A stretch of 64,000 bases of DNA from Tridacna crocea (GCA_943736015.1 OX031065.1:379501-443500), one strand, 5' to 3'. Counted from the stretch's first letter, positions 24,401-34,442 are shown. Numbers and translations are program-made. The notes: a model not told the origin generated them from the letters alone.

Positions 24401-27400
24401 GAATAAGCGGTATGTTGCGATTGGTAAAAAATATGGACATAAAATAACCAAGTAAACCTACTACTTTTCAGCCAATGAAAAACTGTGAGGAAAAAAGGAG
24501 GCAGTTGTTTGTTAGATTACTTCTCATTATTTTACCTACTATTGAGCCAAGAAAGTGAATTTTCATATTTCAGTATCTCTTACGTCTTCCGTGTTTTTCA
24601 AAAGTACTTTTTCAGAGCTCCAGATGAGAGGGAGTGATGGTATTCTAACTCAGTTATCTCTCTTTGAAACCCTATATTGTGGGTACTCATTAGAATTGTC
24701 TCATTGTGACGATTTTAATGAATACCCACAACATAGAGTTTAGTGGAGAATAATTAATATTGTCAATTTCGAAACCAAAATCACTCCCTCTATCTGGAAT
24801 TCTGCTTTTTGTTACAGATAGGCCATGATGTAAGTAAAGAATATACTAACCATTGGTGGGACCATATCTTCAATAAAACAGCAGACAGTATACAGGTTAC
24901 TAGTACTGAGGTAGGATTTATTGAGTTTGTCTTTCAAGCATTTACTACAGTATTCCAAGTTTTAATGATTGTCAGGAAAAGGGCTACTGAAAACATTGTG
25001 GGAATAGAAGAAACCAGCATTTTCTCAAAACAAAGTTCAATTTTTGTGGTCACAATTATTTTTTTGTCTGCAAGTGCTTTAAACTTGGACTTGTCTAAAG
25101 TGTTGTTGCTTCGTCAAGATTCAGCCTTCACAACACAATCTGAGTTTCCATTACATCATTATGGAAAAATACCAAACATCAAAACTTTAGACTTGCCCAT
25201 CTTGAATGTAAAATCTGACAACAAACTGAATGTGGCTCAAGTTTAAGAGTCTGTCTTTGAAACCTTGTAGGAAAAGGAGACACTGTTGGAAACTAGCATT
25301 TTTTTCATCTTTTCCTGAATGTTCTACCCTTGTAAAACAAATTCTATAGTTTACGGCACATTTACATTTTGTCATTGGCAAATGCTTTGAAGTTGAACAA
25401 GTCTAAAATTTTGTCATCTGGTAAAGAATTAAGGTTAGGGTTATTTGTTCCTTATGATGTGAGAAAAAAAAGTGCAGAGCATCCCTATATTGACAATGTT
25501 TAATCCAATCCTGATGGAATGATAGTTTGGCATTAGAAAGAATTGTTTGAAAAGAATACTTCTGGACTTTAGTTTAAACATAGTTTATTCATATAATAGA
25601 CTAATTTAACATAGATTTAAACAAGAAAAGGATTAGAACGTAAGCTTATAGCTTATATACATGTAATTCCTCTCCAATTGACGGTTACATCATTAAATGA
25701 AGTTTACTTATAACTGAACTGTGCTCTGGTAATAGGGGGCCTATTGCATCTCCGTTATGCCTTAGATCAAGCAAGACATCACCTAATTATAGATATATCA
25801 ACTCCTTTCTGTCTAATGTTTGGCTAAATCATGGGGTAGAGTTATCCTTTGACATTCAGAAAATGTAAAGATAGGGAAAAGTTTCGGCCCATGTCAGCCA
25901 GCACGGACTGCAAAGGCTGACATGGGTTGATAGTTTTCGCAAATGCAATAAGCCCCCCCTTTCTTAGAGCATGGCTCAATTACTTTACTATTTTTGACAT
26001 AGATATGAACAGTTAAAGATAAGCTATAGAATAACCAATTTGAAATTAAAAAAGAAGGAAACAAACAGTTTATTTAGATTGGTAAACAATTAGTAGGGTG
26101 GTGGAGATGGGTGTATGGCGACTTTCTAAAAGTTTTTTTGCAATGCAGCACCAAGTTGAATTAAAGGTCAAACTGAGAAACAGTATACTTTCTAATTTTA
26201 GTTACATGGCTATGAGTAAACAAAAGCGTCCATTTTCCTTTATGAGTTTGTGTACTGCTGTAAATACATTTTTGTTTTCTTCAAACGATAAATCTTCAAC
26301 ACCAAACAGAATAGTTCTAAGATTAAATGTCGCAATTTCAGTGATAGCTGTTCTCAATATTTGTCTTATGTGTTTGTACGATCCACATTCAAGAAAAAAT
26401 GCTTGTTAGATTCTATCTTTTCACAACAACAAAGTGGTGAGTCAACGATACTTTTGGACTTTGAAACTTGCAGTAAAACTCTCTTTCAGGATGGGGTCAA
26501 AATAAAAAAAGATTCCAAGCATGAAAAGGAAGTTTCCAAGAATCTTCAGACTTATTCCAAAAAGGCAATGAAGTATGGAAACTTTCTTGGAAAAGCTACT
26601 TTGTCAGATGGTTTGGAGAGAAAGAAGGAGGGAGGCCAAGAGGAAGAAGATGGTGAAGTTGACAAAAGCAGTAAAGTTGACAAAAAATATTGTCTTATGT
26701 AAGTGGTGCTTGAAATAGAGTTTATTTCATCAGCTTGTGGTTAATATGGGGAAATGTTTGCCAAAAAAGGGAAAGGTATGCAAAAGTAACGAGTGCCACA
26801 AGGCACAAATTATTTTCGCGGACCTTTCCCTTTTGAGGTAAATACCGGTATTTCTCCATATTAAACACAAGCTGATCAAATAAATTATATATTATATTTC
26901 CTCTGATTATTTTGTCAACGAATCCCACATTTCAAACTAGTCGTTGCATGGAAATAAAAAAGTAGTTCAAGATTTTCAGCAGGAGGAAAATATTCGCTGT
27001 GACTGGGAAATAATTCAGCTTGAATTACGACATTTCTTTACCTATAACATTTTTTACCAGCCTATATAGCTCAGTAGGTAGAGCGTAGGACTCGTGAACA
27101 CAATGTCCTACAGGTTGTGGGTTCGAATCCCGGCTGGCCAACTAAAATTACTAATAGTCTTTCGGATGAGACATTAAACCGAGGTCCTTTGTGACGGTGC
27201 TATACGCCGAGCACGTTAAAGAACCAGGCGAAGCTCTCAGTAGTTTCGACCTATATCCTTGCACTATCCCCCGTAACAACTAACCGTCTTCTGGGCGGGT
27301 CGCTCAGATGGGTAACCGGTAGTGACGATAAATAACCAACCAACCCATAACATTTCTAAAAATAGACACATGAATAATAATATTACTTATTATTGCCAGT

Positions 27401-29063
27401 CTGATAGAGTTTAACCCTTTCCCAAACGACAAACTTTTGGACTAGACCAAATTGAAAGCATTTGCAGACAACAATTCAACTCTTGCTGAAAAGATGATTT
27501 CTGTCTATGATAGGGTAGAAAACATTGTGGGAAAAGGAGAAAATGCTGGTTACCAGCATTTTCTCCTTTCCCCACAATGTTTTCAAAAGGCTACTATTCC
27601 AGACCCATAAAGACCAGGGATTGTTTGGGAAAGGGTTAATCAATAACTCCCCTTGTTTTCAGAGAAATGCAGCCATTATGAATTTTCTTGTCCCGCACAT
27701 GTGAGATAAAAAAAATAGTGCTGTACATGTTAAAACACTGCAATCATACACCTCATTTCTAAAACATTGCTGACCTGGGTCCTTGTGTGAATTAACAGCC
27801 AAAATTTGTAATCATGATAAAATTATTAATTTAATTACTCTAAGATTCAAAATAAAATCAATATAATGCAAGTTTCTTCAGGAATATTTTTCGTTTGTTA
27901 TTTACCTGTAAACGAAGCAAGCAGGCGTCTTGTAAATTTCATGACATATTATACACACGTAAATATGTTTTTAAACATTACAGACTATAATTCTTGTTAT
28001 ACAGTTATGTGATCAAAGGAATCTTGACATTTTCTGGCTTTTGAGGCAAAAAATTGTTTAACTCATCCACAAAAAAACATTATTAACCCTTTCTCAAACA
28101 AACCCTGGTTTTTATGTGTCTGCAGTAAAAGTCTTTGAAAACACTGCGGGAAAAGGAGAAATTGCTCATAACGAGCAATTTCATCTTTCCCCACAGTCTT
28201 TTCTACCACTTTTGAGAACTTTCTGCATTTTTCTCAAAATCTAAAATTGTCATCTGCAAACTCTTTCCATTTGGAAGGGTAAGAAATTTGTTGTTTGGGA
28301 AAGGGTTAAGCTCTCCAAGGGCTCACTTAATATTAATGTTTGAAGACTTTACTTGTACAATCCAGAAAATTCTCATACAGAAATAAGTTTTCACTCCAGT
28401 TAACCTACAGGGATTGCTATTATAGACTGCAAAATCTTTTTACAAATTTTCAGACCTGGAAATGAGGATGAAGTATTTAACAAATGTGGTGGTAGGACAG
28501 CTCACAAGGGTGCTAGACATGGGCTCAAGTTGAATGGAAAACTACTGAGAATCCAGGAACAAGAACAGCTCCTATTGGATAAACTGAAAACTCAGTCTAC
28601 CAATCAGAATGACTGTAACAAAAGTCAGGTAGATATTGAGGAGAATAGTGTTGTTAAACTAGACAGAGATGAAACTGAACATTCAAGAAAAAGAAAAAAG
28701 AAAAAGAAGACTAAAGAGGTAGATAGTGACATTGACAATGAAATGAAAATAGCAGATGAAAAAGTCAATAAAAAAAGGAAAAAACAAAAGCCTGTGGAAG
28801 AGAATAACCTTGACCTTCAATGTAATGCAGTAAAAGAACCTGACATTGTTCCATCGGAGAAAAGGAAGAAAAAGAAAGTTAAGGATCAGGAAGATAGTCT
28901 CTTTAATGAAGAAAATCATGATTTTGTGAATAAAATTGAAATAGAAATAGAGAAAACTGCATCTGAATGTGATATTTATAGTAACCAAGATGGAAGTACA
29001 ACTTGTCATGTTGTATCAAAGAAAAAGAAGAAAAAGAAAAAGATGAAAAAAGAAAGTGAATAG
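21393..29063 (+). CDS. GPATCH4: G-patch domain protein 4 (GPATCH4), complete, 5 exons
   Basis: Exons 21393-21438, 21934-22007, 24818-24910, 26490-26698 and 28454-29063 join in frame (phases 1, 0, 0, 2) to 343 residues. All introns are GT-AG. Residues 1-40 hold the G-patch: LLKYGWEEGKGLGRNETGI carries its ordered glycines. Residues 41-71 contain the family block KEYTNHWWDHIFNKTA. Exon 5 holds GRTAHKGARHGLKLNGKL and then a QEQEQLLL segment. From about residue 200 the chain is mostly Lys-rich runs typical of nucleolar proteins. From family knowledge, GPATCH4 is a nucleolar protein whose G-patch activates the RNA helicase DHX15, and it is linked to rRNA and snRNA maturation. Length is close to the human protein but with a shorter Lys-rich tail. 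The start is the first ATG that gives a G-patch directly at the N-terminus. Introns carry SINEs, TH elements and a 1.3-kb element. Assignment rests on recognised motifs, not a search. Confidence 0.93.
21541..21763 (+). mobile_element. SINE body in GPATCH4 intron 1
   Basis: Shares GACCATTATTTCGACAATGA and ACTCCAGGAGCGCATGGACA with the 18.4-19.0 kb SINEs. The tRNA head and the tail are missing. Confidence 0.65.
21934..22007 (+). CDS. GPATCH4: GPATCH4 exon 2
   Basis: Follows a CAG acceptor. Encodes the glycine-rich half of the G-patch, GKGLGRNETGIKTHIK, and ends at ACAGGG before GTAAGG. Confidence 0.92.
22041..23332 (+). mobile_element. 1.3-kb element with about 164-bp internal repeats
   Basis: Begins GCTCCACTGGCCGAAGGCC and ends near CCAGTGGAGCGATACAGGGC, CATCATGGCCCTCTTGT, so GCTCCACTGG is inverted at the two ends. 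Near the left is a GTCCGTCC/GCGTGCGT run. The body has four clear units starting GGCCTAGGGCTACCAAAT at 22331, 22493, 22659 (TACTCAAT variant) and 22823, then one or two degenerate ones. No long open frame. A second copy starts at 63746 on -. Confidence 0.75.
23338..23566 (+). mobile_element. TH element, A-B, CCCATTACC subfamily
   Basis: TTAA at left. The core (23395-23455) is a perfect palindrome with a CATGGTGGG variant kept on both sides. Right terminus lost TTAA. Confidence 0.88.
23712..23780. repeat. GATCAAGATCAG-family hairpin, decayed
   Basis: AATCAAGATCAGACTGCACA is paired with a mutated right half (AGTTTGATCTTAGATCTACA). Confidence 0.55.
23873..24088 (+). mobile_element. TH element, A-B
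   Basis: TTAA at both ends. The right TTAA (24085-24088) is also the left TTAA of the next copy. The core right half is altered (CTCACAAGGTG). Confidence 0.85.
24085..24305 (+). mobile_element. TH element, A-B
   Basis: Shares TTAA with its left neighbour. The right half of the hairpin has a deletion after TTTTCCC; the right TTAA is lost. Confidence 0.85.
24818..24910 (+). CDS. GPATCH4: GPATCH4 exon 3
   Basis: Follows GTTACAG and ends at GAG before GTAGGA. Encodes IGHDVSKEYTNHWWDHIFNK and onward. A competing donor after ATACAG (GTTACT) would shorten it by five codons; the GAG donor gives the length expected from the human protein. Confidence 0.88.
24970..25125 (+). mobile_element. TH fragment
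   Basis: Core lacks its loop (GGGAATAGAAGAAACCAGCA) and is followed by a diverged B arm. Confidence 0.6.
25168..25433. mobile_element. TH element with two B arms
   Basis: An inverted B arm on the left (ACTTTAGACTTGCCC) and a direct B arm on the right (AATGCTTTGAAGTTG, GGTAAAGAATTAA) enclose a diverged core. No A arm is present. Confidence 0.6.
25829..25979 (+). mobile_element. palindrome-bearing element, copy 2
   Basis: Same block order as 7817-7976: ATGGGGTAGAGTTATCCTTT, AGTTTCGGCCCATGTCAGCC, GCTGACATGGGTTGATAG, then AGAGCATGGCTCAAT. Its hairpin is shortened at the centre. Confidence 0.65.
26490..26698 (+). CDS. GPATCH4: GPATCH4 exon 4
   Basis: Acceptor CTCTTTCAG. Encodes DGVKIKKDSKHEKEVSK, then YSKKAMKYGNFLGKATL, and a charged stretch. 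The donor is TTAT before GTAAGT, two bases into an Ile codon that exon 5 completes. Without splicing, the frame would stop at TAA immediately after. Confidence 0.9.
27053..27343 (+). mobile_element. full-length tRNA-derived SINE with target duplication
   Basis: TATAGCTCAGTAGGTAGAGC (A box) and GTGGGTTCGAATCCCGGC (B box) form the head. The body contains CTTTCGGATGAGACATTAAA and GCACGTTAAAGAACC, a conserved SINE central domain known from many invertebrates. The tail is AACCAACCAAC. Flanks CCTATAACATTT (27041-27052) and CCCATAACATTT (27344-27355) form a 12-bp target duplication with one mismatch. Confidence 0.88.
27411..27639 (-). mobile_element. TH element, B-A, intact
   Basis: TTAA at 27411 and 27636. 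Core 27520-27585 is nearly perfect. Termini CCCTTTCCCAAAC and GTTTGGGAAAGGG are exact inverses. One of the best preserved copies. Confidence 0.93.
27645..28345 (+). mobile_element. 46.5-kb-type repeat, interrupted by a TH element
   Basis: 27645-28083 shares CCTTGTTTTCAG, GCCATTATGAATTTTCTT and AACTCATC with 46486-46770. It is split by the TH copy 28083-28309 and resumes as AAGCTCTCCAAGGGCTCACT. The uninterrupted relative at 46762-46790 reads ATTATTAAGCTC-like across the join. Confidence 0.7.
28083..28309 (+). mobile_element. TH element, A-B, second core subfamily
   Basis: TTAA at both ends. Core CACTGCGGGAAAAGGAG with AAATTGCTCATAACGAGC. The A arm has TATGTGTCTGCAGTAAAAG and the B arm CATTTGGAAGGGTAAG. 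Sits in GPATCH4 intron 4. Confidence 0.92.
28454..29063 (+). CDS. GPATCH4: GPATCH4 exon 5 (last)
   Basis: Acceptor TTTTCAG. The first base completes Ile, then PGNEDEVFNKCGGRTAHK. The Lys-rich tail has repeated KKRKKKKK-type runs to the TAG at 29061. A long open frame on the other strand is its shadow. Confidence 0.92.
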
Positions 29064-29078
29064 AATTTACAGTCCACT

Positions 29079-29284
29079 TTAACTCTTTACCACATGTCAC
29101 AATTTTAGACAGGTTCAAATTGAAAGCATTTGCAGACGACACGTAAAGGGGACTGAAAAATTGAAATTTGTTTTGGGAAGGGTAGAAAAACACTGTGGGA
29201 AGAGGGTTAGGGTTAGCTTTTCCTACAGTGTTTTCAAAAGGCTTCTTTCTCTTGGGCGTCAAAAGTAATATGGGAATGGGTTAA
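29079..29284 (-). mobile_element. TH element, B-A, 15 bp after the GPATCH4 stop
   Basis: TTAA at both ends. The core loop is replaced by GAGGGTTAGGGTTAGC. It lies in the presumed GPATCH4 3' UTR. Right TTAA is shared with the next copy. Confidence 0.85.
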
Positions 29285-29503
29285 TAATCCATCCCATAAA
29301 ATCCAATGTTAACAACTCTAAGAAAGAAAGTATTTAAAAACAGTTAGAAAAGTATGTAATGTTAACCAGTATTTTCTCCTTCTCCCACAATGTTTTCTAC
29401 TCTTTTCAAATCAAATCTACACTTTGAGCAACATATAATTTGTGATCAGCAAATGCTTCCAATTTGGACAAGTCTAAAATTTTTTGGTCAGGTAACAAGT
29501 TAA
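29281..29503 (+). mobile_element. TH element, A-B
   Basis: Shares TTAA with both neighbours. The left core half is decayed (CAGTTAGAAAAGTATG); the right half is good. Confidence 0.82.
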
Positions 29504-29725
29504 CTCATTACCACACAATCCCTACTTTTGACACCCCTGAGAAAAAAGCCTTTAGAAAACATTGTGGGAAAAGGAGAAAATGCTGGTAACCAGCATCACC
29601 TTTTCCCACAATTTTTTCTATCCTAACAAGGGAAAATTTCAATTTTTCAGTCAGTTTTATTTTGTCGTCTGCAAATGCTTTTAATTTGGACCAGTCTAAA
29701 TTTTTTTGGTCAGGTAATGAGTTAA
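29500..29725 (+). mobile_element. TH element, A-B, CTCATTACC subfamily
   Basis: Third member of a shared-TTAA chain. Core lost TTTTCT on the right side (CCAGCATCACC). Confidence 0.88.
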
Positions 29726-29859
29726 TGAAAAGTACAAAAAAATAATTCATGTGTATAAAGCTATAATATCAATGATGTTTTAAAAAATGACTTGAATAGT
29801 GTCTGTGTCTGTTGATTTATTATATCCCAGCAAATGAAATGTTTAAGGATTATTAGCGT

Positions 29860-29987
29860 TTATCCTTTTCCAACAATATTTTTCACTCTTTCATAAACAA
29901 ATTACATCCTTTGATTCACAAATGATTTGCTGTCTTCAAAGGCTATCAAATTGAATTATTAAATATTTGGTTTTGTAAAGAGTTAGA
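29860..29987 (+). mobile_element. TH fragment, half core plus B arm
   Basis: TATCCTTTTCCAACAATATT followed by a diverged B arm and TTGTAAAGAGTTA. Confidence 0.55.
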
Positions 29988-30351
29988 GTGTTTTTTTTTT
30001 TTCTTCCACTTAAGGAAGGGAGATAATTGGATGAATATTGGAACAGGTTTAACTAATGGTCGAGTTTCCTCCCCTACCATACTTTCCTTTTCTTTGTCTC
30101 CACCTCCCAGCCCCCAAGATATCAGAATTCATTCTACCTGCTGAAATGAATACGATAAATGATTTACTTTTACATGAATTCTGATGATATGATCTGATTT
30201 CTTTCTTCTTGGTGTACATAACATACCTTTAATAAACACACTAATGGAGAAAAATTCACAATAGTAATTTCTGTTCTTTACTAAAGAATTACAGCTTCTT
30301 TTCATGGTGAACTTGTTCAATGCAGCCAAATTTCAAGATTTCACATTTTAC

Positions 30352-30538
30352 TTAACTCTTTACCCAAGTTTTGACGCCTGGACGCCTCGAAAGAAAAACC
30401 ATTTGGTAACCAGGATTTCCTCCTTTTCCCACAATGTTTTCTAAACCCCCCATTCGTTTTTTGAGCAATGGTTATTTTGTTGTCTGCAAATACGTTGAAT
30501 TTGGACCAGCCTGAAATTTGCAGTTTGGTAAAGAAGTA
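30352..30538 (+). mobile_element. TH element, A-B, left core deleted
   Basis: TTAACTCTTTACCC start, then a jump from the A arm to GGTAACCAGGATTTCCTCC. B arm complete, ending GGTAAAGAAGTAA. Confidence 0.7.
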
Positions 30539-30575
30539 ATATTACAGTAATCAATAAAGAACTTCTGGTTGGCAT

Positions 30576-30827
30576 AATTTACCACCATCAGACAACAAAA
30601 TTTTTAATTAGTCCAAATTAAAAGTGTTGGCATAAAAAATATGACTCAAAAACTGAAATTTGTTTTGGGAAGGGTAGAAAATATTGTGAGGCGAAAAAAG
30701 AAAATTTTTGAAAATATTGTGGGAAGAAAGGAGGTTACCAGCATTTTCTCCTTTTTTCCCCACAATATTTTCATAATCTTTCTTTCTGGGGGCTGCTAAA
30801 AATTGGCGTTATGTGGTAAGGGGTCAA
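30576..30827 (-). mobile_element. TH element, B-A, core duplicated on one side
   Basis: The left half of the core occurs twice (AAAATATTGTGAGG and AAAATATTGTGGGAAG). Ends GGTAAGGGGTCAA. Confidence 0.7.
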
Positions 30828-31064
30828 CCCAAATTGGCCAAAAATTAGTTTGTCTCTGGGCAGTAAAAATCAGTTTGTCTCTGTCCAGTTCCTGTGGGGC
30901 AATTGTCTTGATGACGCATTCAACACACAAACTTTGTTCGGTCATATGAAGGTGGCTGTCTGTGCCTGTCGAACTCTCAAACTACTTGCTTCCAACCTCA
31001 GTTGACAAACATTATCTGGCTGTAGTTCTATGTATCACCACACAAAAATTCTGGAAACTTAGTG

Positions 31065-31240
31065 GCAGCTTTTCCAGTCCCAAAAACTGCTGATGGCCAC
31101 TGTTCTTTATAACTCTGATGAGAAAAGTAGTAGGCTTGGAAAGAAAGTTGTATCAATACTGGTATTAGAAAGCCAGGAAACACATGCATAGGTGCACTAG
31201 TGGTTGTGATATGATTTAAGCATTACATATAAAGAGCCAG
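31065..31240 (+). mobile_element. SINE body relic
   Basis: GGCTTGGAAAGAAAGTTGT and ACACATGCATAGGTGCACTA match the SINE bodies near 18.6 and 59.5 kb in diverged form. Confidence 0.45.
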
Positions 31241-31307
31241 CTATTTTTAAAAATCTGATGGCATCTATTTAAGTTATGACATAGACATGTATTTTGTTTG
31301 TTTTGTG

Positions 31308-31529
31308 TTAACTCTTTCCCAAACGACAAAATTTTAGACTTGTCCAAATTGAAAGCACTTGCAGACTACAAAATAAACATAACTCAAACATTGAAATTAG
31401 TTTCCAGCAGGGTAGAAAACATTTTGGGAAAAGAAGAAAATGCTGGTTCCTTTTCCCATTATGTTATGAAAAGGCTTATACATGTATCTCAGGATTGTGA
31501 AAACCAGGGATTGTTTGGTAAAGGGTCAA
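31308..31529 (-). mobile_element. TH element, B-A
   Basis: TTAA left, GTCAA right. Part of the core loop is deleted (AATGCTGGTTCC then TTTTCCC). Confidence 0.82.
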
Positions 31530-31712
31530 ACTTCTTTTTCAAAATTATTGCAGTCATATTTTAGAGCCCATTCTGTTGAGGACATGTAAACATTGGTGCA
31601 AAAGGACTCAAAAGGACCCACCCCTCTGTCATTGCTAAAAATTGACCGTCCATTTGGAAAAGGAGTCGGCAGGTCTGCCAATTTAGTACAGTTTTAATGA
31701 TCCAATTGGGAG

Positions 31713-31815
31713 ATGTTTTTTAAAAACATTGTGGGAAAAGCAAAAGTCTCACCATTTGAGTCATATCTTGTTTGTTGTTTTAATGCCCCCAATTTGGACA
31801 AGTCTAAAATGTTGT
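31713..31815 (+). mobile_element. TH fragment
   Basis: ACATTGTGGGAAAAGCAAAA joined directly to a B arm (CAATTTGGACAAGTCTAAAA). The hairpin right half is missing. Confidence 0.6.
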
Positions 31816-31848
31816 TATTACTCCTCGCCAAAGTTAGACGAATATAGT

Positions 31849-32073
31849 TTAACCCTTTACCACACAATGACAACTTTTAACGCCCCTGAAAGAGAAGGCA
31901 TTTGAAAACATTGTGGGAAAAGGAGAAAATGCTGGTTACCAGCATTTTCTCCTTTTCCCACTGTTTTCTGATTTATCAAAGAAAAATCATTTCATATGAG
32001 CCACATTGAAACTCATCAGTAAATGCTTTTGATTTGGACAGGTCTAAAATCTTGTTGTGTGGTAAAGAGTTAA
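31849..32073 (+). mobile_element. TH element, A-B, intact
   Basis: TTAA at both ends. Perfect inner palindrome with GGTTACC loop; the outer right CAATG is lost (CCCACTGTTTTC). Confidence 0.9.
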
Positions 32074-32216
32074 GTGTTGTCCGTCTGTCCGTCCGTCCAT
32101 GAGTCTGGCCAGAAAAATATCTCAAATACCATTTGACAGAATTTCATTCATCTTTATACATGTACATGTGAACAAAAACCAACTCTGTTGACAATCATGT
32201 TTTTGTTAGTATTTTG

Positions 32217-32376
32217 TTTTGAGAACAATGTGGTAAAAGGAGAAAATGCTGGTAACCAGCATTTTCTCCTTTTCCAACAATGTTTTCTGTCCTATCAGAG
32301 ATAGAAATTGTCATTTGAATTGCAAGTGCTTTCAATTTCGTTGAATCCAAAGTTTTGTCATTTGATAAAGAGTTAA
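32217..32376 (+). mobile_element. TH element, A arm lost
   Basis: Starts at the core (GAGAACAATGTGGTAAAAGG). Ends at a TTAA that also begins the next copy. Confidence 0.75.
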
Positions 32377-32605
32377 CCCTTTACCACACAATGACGACTT
32401 TTGACGACCCTGAGAAAGAGGCCTTTTGAAAACATTGTGGGAAAAGGAGAAAATGCTGGTAACCAGCATTTTCTCCTTTTTCCACAAAGTTTTCCACCCT
32501 ATCAAAAAAAAAGAATTGCACAATTTGGGCCACTTTGAAATTTTCAGCTGCAAATGTTTTTTGATTTGGATAGGTCTTCAATGTTGCCATGTGGTAAAGG
32601 GTTAA
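32373..32605 (+). mobile_element. TH element, A-B, intact
   Basis: TTAACCCTTTACCACAC and GTGGTAAAGGGTTAA termini. An A run expands the start of the B arm at 32503-32511. Confidence 0.92.
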
Positions 32606-32676
32606 CAATATAATTCAAGACCTTATTGACTATGAGACATTAACATGTGGTAAGTCACTCCCCTGTCTTGTCTTAT

Positions 32677-32815
32677 TGATTCACACAATTCTGAATTTCA
32701 ATGATCCTGACGAAATAAGCTTTTGAAAACATTGTGAGAAAAGGAGAAAATGATGGGGACCATCATTTTCTCCTTTTCCCATAATGTTTTTTTACGCTGT
32801 CAAAGACAGAAAAGA
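32677..32815 (+). mobile_element. TH element, right part lost
   Basis: The core has a compensated loop variant AATGATGGGGACCATCATT, changed on both sides so that pairing is kept. Confidence 0.7.
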
Positions 32816-32931
32816 TGCACCGTTACAGCTAGAGTCAACAAAAGCTGTTTCCAAACTTTACGATGTGTAGAATCTAGATAACCATGCAAATGTAGATAAA
32901 GATTGATATAAGGTGTGTGGAATGGGGAACG

Positions 32932-33090
32932 GTCAAAAGCCCACTGGGACAAAAGATCACTGGGACAAAAGATCACTGGACAAAAGATCACTGGGACAAA
33001 AGATCACTGGACAAAAGATCACTGGGACAAAAGATCACTGGACAAAAGCCCACTGCAAATTTTGGCAGGGAGGACAAAAGCCCACTGCTA
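32932..33090. repeat. minisatellite, left array of an inverted pair
   Basis: About nine units of CTGGGACAAAAGATCA / CTGGACAAAAGATCA, 15-16 bp alternating. The outermost units read CAAAAGCCCACT, the inverse of the right array. Confidence 0.92.
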
Positions 33091-33234
33091 ATAAAAAAGT
33101 GTTATAAAATCATTTTTTTTATCATTTTTGTAAGAAAGCATTTTCTTTTTTTCACATTATGTTTTCTACTCTTCTGAACACTGGTCACATCATATATACA
33201 TTTTTTTTAAATTAAATACATGATTATAACTAAA

Positions 33235-33487
33235 AGTGGGCTTTTGTCCTAGTGGGCTTTTGTCCAGTGGGCTTTTGTCCCAGTGGGCTCTTGTCCAGTG
33301 GGCTTTTGTCCTAGTGGGCTTTTGTCCCAGTAGGCTTTTGTCCCAGTGGGCTTTTGTCCCAGTAGGCTTTTGTCCTAGTGGGTTTTTGTCCAGTGGGCTT
33401 TTGTCCTAGTGGGCTTTTGTCCTAGTGGGCTTTTATCCTAGTGGGCTTTTGTCCTAGTGGGCTTTTGTCCTAGTGGGCTTTTACACC
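33235..33487. repeat. minisatellite, right array of an inverted pair
   Basis: About fifteen units of AGTGGGCTTTTGTCCC or ...TCCT. The unit is the inverse complement of the left array unit. The two arrays are about 145 bp apart. Confidence 0.92.
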
Positions 33488-33556
33488 CATATGGAATAAG
33501 AGATTTATCTTCAAATCAAACAGGAAACTGTGCTCTTTGGATGTAAGGATGTAGTT

Positions 33557-33786
33557 TTAACTATTTACCAAATGACAAAATTTTGAAATGGTCCAAATTG
33601 AAAGCATTTGCAGACAACAAATTAAATGTGAATCAAAAATTAAAATTTGATTTTAGAAGGTTAGAAAACATTGTGGGAATAGGAGAAAATGCTGGTGACC
33701 AACATTTTCTTCTTTTCCCACAGTGTTTTCTATAGGCTTCTTTTTCAGGTTCATTGAAAAGGCGGGATAGTTTTGTAAAGAGTTAA
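33557..33786 (-). mobile_element. TH element, B-A
   Basis: TTAA at both ends. Core loop is GGTGACC with CCAACATT on the right. Confidence 0.88.
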
Positions 33787-33959
33787 ACCCGCTATTGGCC
33801 TCAGAGTGACTTAACTATATATTGATTCTATACAAAATTTTCACTTAGTCCACAGTAATGTCTCTGCAGGACATGTTTTATTTATCACTCCTCTTGTTTT
33901 GACTTGTAACATGGAATATCATTTCTGTAATTTCATTGGTCATAAATAGGTTACATAGG

Positions 33960-34196
33960 TTAACCCTTTACATGTACCAAACAACAAAATTTTAGACTGG
34001 TCCAAATTGAAAGCATTTGCAGAATGACAAAATAAACGTAACTCAAAAATTGAAATCTGTTTTACAGCATGGTTGAAAACATTGTGGGAAAAGGAAAAAA
34101 TGCTGGTTACCAGCATTTTCTCCTTTTCCCACATTGTTTTCAAAAGGCTTCTATCTCAGGCTTGTAAAAACCAGGGATTGTTTGGTAAAGAGTTAA
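33960..34196 (-). mobile_element. TH element, B-A, intact
   Basis: TTAA at both ends. The left terminus carries a 5-bp insertion (CCCTTTACATGTACC). Core pairs almost fully. Confidence 0.9.
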
Positions 34197-34276
34197 TTTA
34201 TGAGGCCATAGATTGATGTCTTCAGAAATTGTTTACCTAACTTTTTCTGCGAGAGGGCAAAATACGCATAACTCTT

Positions 34277-34400
34277 AGCCCTTTTCGAAACAAACCTGTG
34301 TATTTACTTGTCTGCAGTACAAGACTTTTGAAAACACTGTGGGAAAAGGAGAAATTGCTCCATATGAGCAATTTCTCCTTTTCCCACATTGTTTTCTATT
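34277..34400 (+). mobile_element. TH fragment, second core subfamily, A arm
   Basis: CACTGTGGGAAAAGGAG with AAATTGCTCCATATGAGC. Loop changes are partly compensated. B arm absent. Confidence 0.75.
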
Positions 34401-34442
34401 CTTTTAAGCTTCTTCGTTAGGGTTGTATGATTAAAGGATTGA

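Noticed and set aside
26098..26409. 103-residue open frame inside GPATCH4 intron 3
   Set aside because: No homology recognised, no splice support, and it lies just before the clear exon 4 in a different frame.
27060..27142. Possible functional tRNA gene
   Set aside because: The anticodon stem-loop is enlarged and the segment continues into a SINE body with a tail and target duplication.
28683..29009. 108-residue open frame on - opposite GPATCH4 exon 5
   Set aside because: A Phe/Leu-rich shadow of the Lys-rich + strand coding sequence.
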